Source: JAZSQT01 sp045538075
GTDB taxonomy: Bacteria; Chrysiogenota; Deferribacteres; Deferribacterales; Mucispirillaceae
Reading direction: 5' to 3'
Assembly: GCA_045538075.1 (NCBI GenBank)
Contig: JAZSQT010000054.1
Span: 1-23,417, forward strand
DNA: 23,417 nucleotides
The notes below the pieces were generated by a model. The model searched no databases. It was not told the origin of the DNA and saw nothing but the letters and a program-made list of their open reading frames with translations. The stretch's first letter is position 1, and each line of letters starts with the position of its first letter. Shown in pieces: positions 7,801-14,683 of the stretch. The translations under genes and the position numbers were made by a program.

Positions 7801-9154
7801 CAATTTTAATGATGCTATACCACCAGTAACAGATAGTGTATCTGCAAGAAATTTTATATTGAAAGAATTAAATAATAACGAAGATATTAAACTTAATGGG
7901 CTTAGATTTGTAGAAAATGAAGGCAAAATTGAAATGCAGTCTGGCAGTGGAACAAAAATTGCAACTTTTGCCAACACTGCAACAGGAAACGGCAGAGCTT
8001 TAACTAATAGTATTATGGGATTTAGTGGAGTGAAAAATTTTCCTCTTGATGACGATAATTTTCCTTTAACTTTACAAAATAACGCAGTATTTACTATTGA
8101 AGATATAGATGCAAGCCCATTGCCTGCAGATACTCCAAATTATCCTTATAGAAATATAACTGTTCCAGCAGCAACTTATGCTACTAAAGAAGAATTGTTG
8201 CAAGCAGTTCATGCTGCATTAGGAGCAGCAGAACCAAACGGAACAAGTGGAAGAATAGCTGCAGTATTAGATGCAAATGGAGCAATCCAGTTTGAAAAAG
8301 CTGACGGAAGTTACGTAGAATCAAGAGTGCAAGGGGTTGATAACCCTTTAAATATAGCTTTAACGTTAGGTGCAGCAAGCAATATATTTGCTACTTCTGC
8401 ACAAGGACCTCAAACAGATTTAAGTGCTATAAATGATGAAGGTAGAACATTAACGATAAAATATCTTGAAGGTAACCCAGCTCAAGAAAATACTACTGTT
8501 ATTACATTAGATAAGAGACCTTACGATTCAAGTTACGATATAATTGGCAATATTAACGAAAAACTTGCAGCTCAAGGGATACCAGAAGCAAATATGAAAG
8601 CCGTTTTAAATAATAATGGTAGCATTAGTTTCGTTAGCAGTAACAACAATTTTTCAAGTGTAAGTGTTACTGGAGACGAAAATGCAACATTAGGTTTCGT
8701 AAAAGCTGGAGATGAAGCAAGAATTAAAGTAACGAGTGGTTACGGTCATCTAATTCAAGAAGTTACAGTTAATACAGCAAATAAAACTGTAGCCGTAGCA
8801 AACGGATTATATTTAGGTTACGATAAAGGTTATCTTAAAGCAACAGACACTTTTACTGGTGCAGTAGGCAGTGGAATAGATAGCGAAATAACTGCATTAG
8901 AACAAGCAGAAAGACAAGTTCTTGAAGCATTAACACTTGTAGGTAACAGAGGAGCAAGGGTAGAAAGTGTGGCAAAATTTCAAGAAACACTTTCAGCTTC
9001 AGCAGAAAAAAATAAAGCAAACTATTTAGGCTCAACAGATATAGACCAAGTAAAAGCAGCAACAGAATTGCAAATGGCAAAAACTGCTTATGAAGCTGCT
9101 CTTGCATCGGCAAGCACAATTGTTTCAATCTCTTTACTGGATTTTTTAAGTTAA
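4808..9154 (+). CDS. flgL: Giant flagellar hook-associated protein 3 FlgL
   Basis: FlgL (HAP3) joins the hook to the filament. The first 150 residues are clearly FlgL: MRITFNMQATRNM, a helical D0/D1 with LLNPEDNASNYIAAYS, and SMGQYLFSGFATTTKPF. The last 90 residues form the matching C-terminal helix (EALTLVGNRGARVESV to AALASASTIVS). Between them lie about 1200 beta-rich residues where most FlgL proteins have a few hundred or fewer. This insert holds recurring segments of a beta-strand, an [AT]T-x-[DE]-[DE]-L helix and another strand, near residues 382, 581, 714, 1005, 1116 and 1239. They resemble flagellin hook-IN modules. I start at 4808 rather than 4778 because CGGAG at 4797-4801 fits and MRITFN is the true family N terminus. 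There is no frameshift across 4.3 kb, so the length appears selected. It lies between flgK and fliW. Confidence 0.93.
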   Translation: MRITFNMQATRNMASITSSLSSIADAQDRVNLKRNLLNPEDNASNYIAAYSVQRMIDDVKQFGINGQNASKWLTDADNALQEAMELVSQAKNDFAIGGNSDSNDADSRASMAEHVKEVYKTLMDLSNSQSMGQYLFSGFATTTKPFQTGANQVSSITSVNRNGGDVSVMEVFSDLPELKTGAYSATITVSNGIATLEMDDNLGNKIILDSNGTDESGTKGNGSSTKLTFEYVAGAVIDTGRGVSFKMPDTNETQIKLQFNYRAGSEMNYAGDGGSILTQIGYNQDIAINVPGENIFTQSYKTLTGTRTNTVNGLPATLTSFFSQLDGGNSNIGDSIKISGTDHTGNIVGTAELLSTTNPKLDLTNTSEKERTLLVGYADKMYKVVIPEGAYATTDDLATAINTQLKYAEYVDNIYYDDGGFNTIDHYTMSVQVQFSQGKFFEEVTDAGKIAYQTDLSNEIHVDIDGDRLQFATSKTGDNVRLTVSGHEENLLGFRNITVGAEGKDTVFEIGYEFNKESVEEIKTTHEALDLTGTNYTFYINGTMVNFNKPASQVNATNLTNITFPTGAGQNDLVLRIANRDIVVPADDFDGTDATALAAINNAIANARLDTDYRVTAVDTANGTLDIDNIIPSAKDIEFAIDNAIRAAGLGFDYGVQITQDPNEDLGTYNVSFTMNNGSINRNTQLNSVFYDVNTNPPSSFMETALPNRLGIIYPVEHTLDDLATFIKDLYDDSVNVTMENGRLIVKDVRSGESKLAVNLTALNEGITNPPDQATVMGGKYTGNKNDKWTVTISTTITNANQRDIRVIVHNQEGVEIHNSLTENYLGGELNLPHGVTLTPNIMGLLDPNAPNTRTRTTHFNISLTAKGNVGFGDMNVTEKGENVNIFRSLQNLENALKYNITKNGFSEPSAWRDTTLASTASPYFDGTFKGMSNDLWTFETLAHNGKNNIFIQNEYTEKTGEIKYNQNHINNLGSNINFSVDVYDNVTGNTERIPININFNDAIPPVTDSVSARNFILKELNNNEDIKLNGLRFVENEGKIEMQSGSGTKIATFANTATGNGRALTNSIMGFSGVKNFPLDDDNFPLTLQNNAVFTIEDIDASPLPADTPNYPYRNITVPAATYATKEELLQAVHAALGAAEPNGTSGRIAAVLDANGAIQFEKADGSYVESRVQGVDNPLNIALTLGAASNIFATSAQGPQTDLSAINDEGRTLTIKYLEGNPAQENTTVITLDKRPYDSSYDIIGNINEKLAAQGIPEANMKAVLNNNGSISFVSSNNNFSSVSVTGDENATLGFVKAGDEARIKVTSGYGHLIQEVTVNTANKTVAVANGLYLGYDKGYLKATDTFTGAVGSGIDSEITALEQAERQVLEALTLVGNRGARVESVAKFQETLSASAEKNKANYLGSTDIDQVKAATELQMAKTAYEAALASASTIVSISLLDFLS

Positions 9155-9176
9155 TTGTGATATATTGGAGTATGAT

Positions 9177-9659
9177 ATGGAGAGACACTCAGCAAAAATT
9201 GCTGACAATGGGGAAAAAATGGGCTTACTCAAAATAAATTCACCTAAATTAGGTCCAATTGAATATAAAGAAGATGATTTAATTACGCTAAGTTCACCTC
9301 TTTTAGGGTTTCCAGAATTAAATGATTTTTTGCTTATTTCAAATGATGCGTCTTATCCTTTTTTATGGTTTCAGTCTGTAGAGGATATAGATACTTGTTT
9401 TATATTGATAGAAGCAAATACTTTTTTTAAAGATTATAAACCAGTAATCAATAAGAGAGAATCAAAAGTTTTAGCAATTGAAGATATGAAAGATGTTAAA
9501 ATATTTTCTATTGTAGTTGTTCCAGAAGACCCAAAAAAATCTACTGCAAATTTAAGGGCTCCATTAGTAGTTAATTTTGAAAAGAAACTTGCTAAACAAA
9601 TTATTCTTGATGATGATAATTGGCAAATTAAAACTCCTTTATTTAGTGAAGAAGGTTAA
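9177..9659 (+). CDS. fliW: Flagellar assembly factor FliW
   Basis: FliW binds CsrA and stops it from repressing flagellin translation; free flagellin sequesters FliW, giving homeostatic control of filament protein. The 160-residue product has the FliW core: SPKLGPIEYKEDDLITLSSP, LLGFPELNDFLLI, then PFLWFQSVEDIDTCFILI, and C-terminal NLRAPLVVNFEKKLAKQIIL. The start is uncertain. ATG at 9177 has TTGGAG six bases upstream and adds about 14 residues ahead of the usual family start; ATG at 9219 has GGGGA upstream and would give a more typical N terminus; a TTG at 9165 is less likely. It lies 22 bp after flgL and 2 bp before csrA, the standard FliW-CsrA pair. Confidence 0.94.
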   Translation: MERHSAKIADNGEKMGLLKINSPKLGPIEYKEDDLITLSSPLLGFPELNDFLLISNDASYPFLWFQSVEDIDTCFILIEANTFFKDYKPVINKRESKVLAIEDMKDVKIFSIVVVPEDPKKSTANLRAPLVVNFEKKLAKQIILDDDNWQIKTPLFSEEG

Positions 9660-9661
9660 AT

Positions 9662-9892
9662 ATGCTTGTATTATCAAGAAAAACTAACGAAACAATAATG
9701 ATTGGCGATGAGATTGAAGTTAAGGTCGTAGATGTCGTAGGTAGAACTGTAAAATTAGGGATAGAAGCACCAAAAGGAATGACAGTTCATCGTAAAGAAA
9801 TATACGAAGCAATCAAAAATGAAAACTTACAGTCAGTCCCTAAAGAAAATATAATTTCATTATTAGAATATTTTAATAAACAAAAAAAATAA
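9662..9892 (+). CDS. csrA: Carbon storage regulator / translational repressor CsrA
   Basis: CsrA is a small dimeric RNA-binding protein that blocks ribosome access at GGA-containing leaders; in FliW-bearing bacteria its main target is usually flagellin mRNA. The 76-residue protein starts MLVLSRKTNETIMIGDEIEV and has the RNA-contact residues L4, R6 and R44 (in VHRKEIYEAI). About 20 residues extend past the beta-sheet core. The extended C-terminal tail is typical of CsrA proteins that bind FliW, rather than the shorter gammaproteobacterial ones. The start follows fliW by 2 bp, and its ribosome site GAAGAAGG lies within the fliW end, so the partners are probably made together. Confidence 0.97.
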   Translation: MLVLSRKTNETIMIGDEIEVKVVDVVGRTVKLGIEAPKGMTVHRKEIYEAIKNENLQSVPKENIISLLEYFNKQKK

Positions 9893-9908
9893 TAATAATG
9901 GTAAGAAT

Positions 9909-10583
9909 GTGCATATCAAAGTTCGTATGAATTGTAACGATTTTAAAAGTTTATTAAAAATCTCATCAGAAATAATTAACGAATTAGATCCAATAAATTT
10001 TAAAGGTAATATTACAGTAATTAGTAGTAAATCTGAGCTTCCAACCGTATATGATATTATAAAAAAAGCAAAAAGAATTGGTTTTGATACAGAAAGTCGT
10101 CCATCTTTTAAAAAAGGACAAGAATTTCCAGTATCTATTATTCAACTTTCATTAGAAGATGAGGCTTATATCTTTAAATTGAAATCCTTAGGCTTTTGTG
10201 ATGAATTAAAAGATATTTTAAGTGATGAAAATATAGAAAAAATAGGCGTTGGAGTTAAAGAAGATATTAGACGGCTAAAAAAATTAGGTGATTTTAACCC
10301 AGCTAACTTTATTGATTTAGCAGAAATTGCAAAGAAAAAAGGGCTTATCCAATGTGGATTAAAAGCATTAACAGCAAGATATTTATGTAAAAAATTAGTT
10401 AAATCATCTCAAACTACAAATTGGGCAAAAAATAGCTTAACTTGTATGCAACTAACTTATGCAGCAACAGACGCATGGATATGTCTGCAACTTTTAGAAC
10501 CGTTAACACTTGATGATACAGACTATTTCCATCTAAGAAAATTAGAAGAAGAAGCTATTAAAGATAAGGAAAATAATATTTGA
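9909..10583 (+). CDS. DEDDy 3'-5' exonuclease (RNase D-like)
   Basis: The 224-residue protein is a single-domain 3'-5' exonuclease of the DnaQ-like DEDDy superfamily. All catalytic positions are visible: D60 and E62 in GFDTES, D119 in GVGVKEDIRRL, and Y184 with D188 in QLTYAATDAW. No HRDC domain is present, so it is shorter than full RNase D. It resembles stand-alone RNase D-like or WRN-type exonucleases, and whether the substrate is RNA or DNA cannot be told. The only in-frame start with a site is GTG at 9909; the ATG at 9898 hits a stop after ten codons, and ATG at 9927 has no ribosome site. It lies 16 bp behind csrA and overlaps the next gene, so it is probably co-expressed with the flagellar operon. 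Confidence 0.85.
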   Translation: MHIKVRMNCNDFKSLLKISSEIINELDPINFKGNITVISSKSELPTVYDIIKKAKRIGFDTESRPSFKKGQEFPVSIIQLSLEDEAYIFKLKSLGFCDELKDILSDENIEKIGVGVKEDIRRLKKLGDFNPANFIDLAEIAKKKGLIQCGLKALTARYLCKKLVKSSQTTNWAKNSLTCMQLTYAATDAWICLQLLEPLTLDDTDYFHLRKLEEEAIKDKENNI

Positions 10584-11449
10584 GTAATGTAATATTATAC
10601 GTTAGTGGGTTAATGGGAGAATTAACCTTAAAATATCTTGATGAAATAGAATGTTATACTGATGTCGTATCTCTAAACAAAAATTTATTGAGAAGAAAAA
10701 CTTATGGCGACTTTTCTAATTATAAAAATAAATTCAATATTATTGAAACCGATAATCAAAAATTCCAATTATCAGAAATAAAAAATAAAAAATATCAATA
10801 TGCCATTACTATAGATTGGATAAAAGATTATTTTGTTGATACGGAAAAACCTTTCACAGTTTATCACAGCCAGCCAAGTTTATTGCCATTATATAGAGGA
10901 TATGGTGCAATTAGTTATCAATTTCTAATGGGAGTAAAAATATCTGGCATTACAGTTTATGAAGAAAATAATATAATTGATGGTGGTGATATTATCTTTC
11001 AAGAAAAAGTAAATATTAATTATGGAGATACACCTTATAATTTTATAGATAAATGTAGCAAAATTTTAAGCCAGTTTATATACAAATTAAAAAATGGTGC
11101 TTCTTTTAATAAAAAACCTCAAGATAATAATAAAGCCTTTTATATAGCAAGGACGAGAAATAAACAAAAAATTATAGACTTTAATTCATCAGCAGTTAGC
11201 GTATATAATTTTATTACGGCATACGCTTATCCTTTTAATGGTAGCTATTTTTATTACGATGGCATTAAATGTAAAGCACATTTATCATCAATAGAAAAAT
11301 GGCAAGGTAACTACGGCAAAGCTGGGGAAATTATAGACGTATCAGACTACGGTATAGAAGTTGCCTGTGGAGAAGGCTCAGTTATCATTAAAGAATATTC
11401 ATCTATAGAAGATTTTAACTTTATAAAAGAAAAGATTATTAATAATTAA
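10580..11449 (+). CDS. Formyltransferase-fold protein with altered catalytic pair
   Basis: This 289-residue protein has the two-domain plan of Fmt/ArnA-type N10-formyl-tetrahydrofolate-dependent formyltransferases. Residues 94-109 carry the PSLLPLYRGYGA loop, ITVYEENNIIDGGDI covers the D-loop (D134 kept), and residues 185-285 look like the C-terminal OB-fold (IDFNSSAVSVYNFITAYAYPF). The N-x-H pair that normally precedes SLLP is H96-S-Q98 here, so the usual Asn and His are missing. It is therefore either a divergent sugar-amine formyltransferase or inactive. The N-terminal Rossmann part is also diverged and short. It starts at TTG overlapping the upstream stop (TTGA) with AAGGA at 10566-10570. 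Lying between flagellar and sugar genes, it may modify a sugar, including a flagellar glycan. It is not a convincing initiator-tRNA formyltransferase. Confidence 0.7.
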   Translation: MSNVILYVSGLMGELTLKYLDEIECYTDVVSLNKNLLRRKTYGDFSNYKNKFNIIETDNQKFQLSEIKNKKYQYAITIDWIKDYFVDTEKPFTVYHSQPSLLPLYRGYGAISYQFLMGVKISGITVYEENNIIDGGDIIFQEKVNINYGDTPYNFIDKCSKILSQFIYKLKNGASFNKKPQDNNKAFYIARTRNKQKIIDFNSSAVSVYNFITAYAYPFNGSYFYYDGIKCKAHLSSIEKWQGNYGKAGEIIDVSDYGIEVACGEGSVIIKEYSSIEDFNFIKEKIINN

Positions 11450-11471
11450 AACTTGTTTGATAGTCAAGTTT
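11449..11471 (+). terminator. Weak hairpin at end of the flagellar operon
   Basis: AAACTTG and CAAGTTT pair around a 9-nt loop directly after the formyltransferase stop codon, followed by TATTTTAAAG. The stem is only 7 bp with two G-C pairs, so termination is probable but leaky at best. Confidence 0.4.
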
Positions 11472-11499
11472 ATTTTAAAGAAAAATATTTAAATTGTGA

Positions 11500-11526
11500 T
11501 AAAGTTGTAAACAAAAATTAAGATAT
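11500..11526 (+). promoter_or_regulatory. Sigma28-like element in the inter-operon gap
   Basis: TAAAGTTG-N11-TAAGATAT has a strong -35 match and exact 11-nt spacing to the sigma28 consensus, but the -10 keeps only GATA. A perfect 12-nt palindrome AAGATATATCTT (11520-11531) overlaps the -10. If real, it would place the sugar genes under flagellar sigma28. It is about 125 bp from the manC start. Confidence 0.3.
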
Positions 11527-11560
11527 ATCTTTTAAGTTTAATTTTATAGAATTTTCTTAC

Positions 11561-11569
11561 GGGGGGGGG
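11561..11569 (+). repeat. Homopolymeric run of nine G
   Basis: Nine consecutive G lie in non-coding DNA 81 bp before the manC start, in otherwise very AT-rich sequence. Such tracts are mutable by slipped-strand mispairing and often drive phase variation of surface-glycan genes. Because it is intergenic, a length change would alter promoter geometry or leader, not a reading frame. Confidence 0.8.
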
Positions 11570-11591
11570 CGTCTATAGAAATAAATTTTAC

Positions 11592-11627
11592 TTGCACTTT
11601 GTAATAAATTAAGTTATTACACTGTAA
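11592..11627 (+). promoter_or_regulatory. Possible sigma70 promoter with nested palindromes before manC
   Basis: TTGCAC (11592-11597) and TATTAC (11615-11620) with a 17-nt spacer form a weak sigma70-type promoter. A perfect inverted repeat GTAATAA-N6-TTATTAC (11601-11620) fills the spacer and -10, and a second palindrome TTACA-C-TGTAA (11617-11627) overlaps it. This is the expected layout of an operator blocking polymerase, though AT-rich DNA makes such repeats by chance more often. Confidence 0.4.
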
Positions 11628-11650
11628 TATATATACTAATTAGGATTTAT

Positions 11651-12718
11651 ATGAATACAGTTGTTATTATGGCTGGTGGTAAAGGTGAAAGATTTTGGCC
11701 AAAAAGTCGCCAAAAAATGCCAAAACAATTTCTTTCTCTTACGACTGATAACAAGACAATGTTGCAACATACCGTGCAGAGAGCCTTAAATTTTACGGAT
11801 ATTTCAAGAATTTTTATAGTTACAAGCTCACATTATAAGGCTATTGTTATGAGTCAGATTAAAGACTTGCCAGAAGAAAATATTCTTTGTGAACCAGTTA
11901 GCAGAAATACTGCTCCTTGTATCGCTTTTGCTGCTCAAATTTCAAAAAAGAAATTTGGCGAAAGTGTTATGGTAGTTTTGCCGTCAGATCATTTAATTGG
12001 TGATGAGGAAGTTTTTTCTAACTGTATTAATATAGCCATCAAACAGGCAGAAAAAAAAGCAGGGCTTTTTACTATAGGGATTATACCAAGTTATCCAGAA
12101 ACTGGATACGGATATATTAATTACGATAAAACAAGCAGTATGTCTGGCTGTTACAATGTTATAGAATTTGTAGAAAAACCTAATATAGATAAAGCTAAAG
12201 AATACGTTAGTAGTGGTTCATATTTATGGAATAGTGGTATGTTTGTATGGAGCACTTCTTTAATATTAGAAAAATTTAGTCAACTAATGCCAGAAGTTTA
12301 TAATAGTTCTTTAAGTATTGCAGAGGCTTATGGCACAGATTTATATAATAGTGTATTAAATAGCGAATTTGAAAAAATGCTTTCAGAATCTGTAGATTAT
12401 GGTATTATGGAAAAGAGTAGTAATATATACACAATTCCGTGTCAATGTGGGTGGAATGATGTTGGTAGTTGGCTTGCATTAGAAAGTATTAATAAAAAAG
12501 ATAGCAATAATAATGTTGTTCAAGGTGAAAGTATTAATATTGATACAAATAATTGCACAATAATTAGTGATAAAAGATTAATTGCTACAATTGGTTTGAA
12601 AGATATTATTATTGTAGAAACTGATGATGCAGTTTTAGTTTGCAATAAAAATAATACTCAAGACGTTAAAAAAGTTATATCAGAATTAAAAAAACAAAAT
12701 AATAGTAAGTATTTGTAG
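11651..12718 (+). CDS. manC: Mannose-1-phosphate guanylyltransferase (single domain)
   Basis: This enzyme makes GDP-mannose from mannose-1-phosphate and GTP in the cytoplasm. The 355-residue protein has all expected nucleotidyltransferase motifs: AGGKGERFWPKSR (8-20), PKQF (24-27), EPVSRNTAP (81-89), LPSDHLI (110-116), ETGYGYI (150-156), FVEKP (173-177), LWNSGMF (192-198) and GWNDVGSW near residue 265. It lacks the C-terminal cupin (mannose-6-phosphate isomerase) domain of bifunctional ManC. AGGA at 11642-11645 precedes the ATG. It is the first gene of the cluster, 7 bp before gmd, and supplies the substrate for Gmd. A separate isomerase and a phosphomannomutase would be needed; the isomerase may be the cupin protein at 14680. 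Confidence 0.95.
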   Translation: MNTVVIMAGGKGERFWPKSRQKMPKQFLSLTTDNKTMLQHTVQRALNFTDISRIFIVTSSHYKAIVMSQIKDLPEENILCEPVSRNTAPCIAFAAQISKKKFGESVMVVLPSDHLIGDEEVFSNCINIAIKQAEKKAGLFTIGIIPSYPETGYGYINYDKTSSMSGCYNVIEFVEKPNIDKAKEYVSSGSYLWNSGMFVWSTSLILEKFSQLMPEVYNSSLSIAEAYGTDLYNSVLNSEFEKMLSESVDYGIMEKSSNIYTIPCQCGWNDVGSWLALESINKKDSNNNVVQGESINIDTNNCTIISDKRLIATIGLKDIIIVETDDAVLVCNKNNTQDVKKVISELKKQNNSKYL

Positions 12719-12725
12719 GTATATA

Positions 12726-13751
12726 ATGAAAAGAGCATTAGTTACAGGAATTAATGGACAAGATGGTTCATATTTAGCAGAACTTTTAATTGAAAAAGGT
12801 TACAAAGTTTATGGTATTATGAGGAGAAAATATAATATTGATACTGTAAATATTGCGAATATATTAGATAAAATAGAGCTAATATATGCCGATGTTACAG
12901 ATTTAGTATCATTAGTAAATGCTATGAAAATTTCACAAGCTGATGAAGTTTATAATTTAGCAGCACAAAGTTTTGTTGGCACAAGTTGGGATCAACCAGT
13001 ATTAACGGCAGAAATAGATGGTATTGGTGTTACAAATATGCTTGAAGCTATTAGGATTGTGAAGCCAGAAGCAAGATTTTATCAGGCTTCTACTAGCGAG
13101 ATGTTTGGTCTTGTGCAAGAAGTTCCTCAAACAGAAAAAACTCCATTTTATCCAAGAAGTCCTTACGGTGTCGCAAAATTATATGGTCATTGGATTACAA
13201 AAAATTATCGTGAAAGTTACGATATGTATGCTTGTTCTGGTATATTATTTAATCATGAATCAGAAAGACGTGGAAAAGAATTTGTTACTCGCAAGATTAC
13301 AGACGCTGTAGCAAGGATAAAATTGGGCGTTCAAGATGTATTAGAACTTGGTAATCTTGATGCTAAGAGAGATTGGGGTCATTCTCAAGATTACGTTAAT
13401 GCTATGTGGCTTATGCTCCAACAAGATAAAGCTGACGATTACGTTATTGCCACTAACGAAACGAGGAAAGTTAGAGAATTTGTAGAAAAAGCCTTTAGTG
13501 TTGTTGGCATAAATATTGAATGGCAAGGAAAAGAAGATAAAGAAGAGGGAATAGATAAAAATTCTGGTAAAGTCGTATTAAAAGTAAATCCAAAATTTTA
13601 TCGTCCAGCTGAGGTTGAATTATTGATAGGCAACCCAGCAAAGGCAGAAAAAGAATTAGGTTGGAAAAGGAAAGTTTCTTTTGATGATTTAGTTTCAAGA
13701 ATGGTTAATAATGATTTACAGTTAGTAGAAAGAGAAATTAAAAATAAATGA
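12726..13751 (+). CDS. gmd: GDP-mannose 4,6-dehydratase
   Basis: Gmd converts GDP-D-mannose to GDP-4-keto-6-deoxy-D-mannose with bound NADP(H). It is an extended short-chain dehydrogenase of 341 residues, normal for the family. The Rossmann motif G8-INGQDG-SYLAEL, the STSEMFG segment (catalytic T/S and E near residues 123-125), Y147-GVA-K151 and the Gmd-specific NHESERRGKEFVTRKI stretch are all present. GNLDAKRDWGHSQDYV matches the GDP-binding region. The stop overlaps the next start by ATGA, so the Rmd-like partner is translationally coupled. Its product could feed GDP-D-rhamnose (Rmd), GDP-L-fucose or others; the neighbour points to rhamnose. Confidence 0.97.
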   Translation: MKRALVTGINGQDGSYLAELLIEKGYKVYGIMRRKYNIDTVNIANILDKIELIYADVTDLVSLVNAMKISQADEVYNLAAQSFVGTSWDQPVLTAEIDGIGVTNMLEAIRIVKPEARFYQASTSEMFGLVQEVPQTEKTPFYPRSPYGVAKLYGHWITKNYRESYDMYACSGILFNHESERRGKEFVTRKITDAVARIKLGVQDVLELGNLDAKRDWGHSQDYVNAMWLMLQQDKADDYVIATNETRKVREFVEKAFSVVGINIEWQGKEDKEEGIDKNSGKVVLKVNPKFYRPAEVELLIGNPAKAEKELGWKRKVSFDDLVSRMVNNDLQLVEREIKNK

Positions 13752-14683
13752 ATGTATTAATTGTTGGAGGAGAAGGCTTTGTCGGTGGTTATTTAGCTCC
13801 TTTTTTAATTGAAAAGGGGCAGAATGTTTCTATTACAAAAATACCAAATATAGAATATAATTCTAAAGGAGTAACTACTTTTGATGTGGACTTACTTGAT
13901 AGAGCAAGTATTAATAAAGCCTTAATAAGTAGCAATCCAGATGTAATATACCATTTAGCAGCTCAAAGTTCTGTTGCTTTATCATGGGCAGAACCAACAC
14001 TAACGGCACAAGTTAATATAATTGGCTTAATAAATCTTCTTGAAGAAATTAGATTGTTGAATATACGACCAAAAATAATATTAATTGGCTCAAGCGAAGA
14101 ATATGGTGTTAGCAAGAATACTCCAATGCCAATAAAAGAAGATATTGTTCCAACTCCTTCAAATATATATGGAGTTACTAAATATACACAAAATCTTATA
14201 GGCAATATATACGTTAATGCTTATAATATGGATATAATTATGACACGCTCCTTTAATCACATTGGAGCAAAGCAATCGCCACAATTTGTTGTGTCTGATT
14301 TTTGTAAACAAGTGGCAGAAATTGAAAAAGGCTTAAAAGAGCCAGTTATAAAAGTAGGAAATTTATCTGTAAAAAGAGATTTTACTAATGTTATAGATGT
14401 TGTTAATGCTTATTATCTACTTAGCATAAAAGGTAGAACTGGTGAAATTTATAATGTTGGTAGTGGAAATGCTATTAATATTAGTGATATATTAAATATG
14501 GTAATAAGATTATCTAATATTGATATAAAGGTAGATATAGATAAAGATAGATATAGACCTATTGATATAGAAATAGTAGAAGCTAATATTTCAAAAATTA
14601 AGGCTGATACTGGTTGGCAACCAAAAATATCAATAGAAGATAGTATTAAAGATTGTCTTGAATACTGGAGAAATACAGTATGA
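13748..14683 (+). CDS. rmd: GDP-6-deoxy-D-mannose reductase (Rmd-like)
   Basis: This 311-residue extended short-chain dehydrogenase probably reduces the 4-keto group of the Gmd product to give GDP-D-rhamnose. It has GGEGFVGGYL (7-16), a SSEEYG active-site segment (115-120), Y141-GVT-K145, and the Rmd-like stretch RSFNHIGAKQSPQFVVSDF, which matches known GDP-4-keto-6-deoxymannose reductases. Gene overlap on both sides (ATGA with gmd and ATGA with the next gene) shows one tightly coupled unit. GDP-6-deoxy-D-talose synthase or a GDP-fucose synthase cannot be excluded by motifs alone, but the QSP-FVVSDF segment favours D-rhamnose. Confidence 0.87.
   Translation: MNVLIVGGEGFVGGYLAPFLIEKGQNVSITKIPNIEYNSKGVTTFDVDLLDRASINKALISSNPDVIYHLAAQSSVALSWAEPTLTAQVNIIGLINLLEEIRLLNIRPKIILIGSSEEYGVSKNTPMPIKEDIVPTPSNIYGVTKYTQNLIGNIYVNAYNMDIIMTRSFNHIGAKQSPQFVVSDFCKQVAEIEKGLKEPVIKVGNLSVKRDFTNVIDVVNAYYLLSIKGRTGEIYNVGSGNAINISDILNMVIRLSNIDIKVDIDKDRYRPIDIEIVEANISKIKADTGWQPKISIEDSIKDCLEYWRNTV

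Noticed and set aside
8853..9188. 111-residue Leu-rich open frame on the minus strand inside flgL
   Set aside because: It is antisense to the clearly conserved FlgL C-terminal helix, has a low-complexity Leu/Pro/Phe composition typical of shadow frames, and has no ribosome site.
10580..11449. Annotation as methionyl-tRNA formyltransferase (Fmt)
   Set aside because: The N-x-H catalytic pair is absent, the N-terminal domain is diverged, and the context is flagellar and sugar genes rather than def or translation genes.
11561..11569. G-quadruplex at the poly-G run
   Set aside because: There is only one G-tract nearby, so an intramolecular quadruplex cannot form; slippage is the better explanation.
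13105..13311. 68-residue open frame on the plus strand within gmd
   Set aside because: It is an out-of-frame shadow of the conserved Gmd active-site region.
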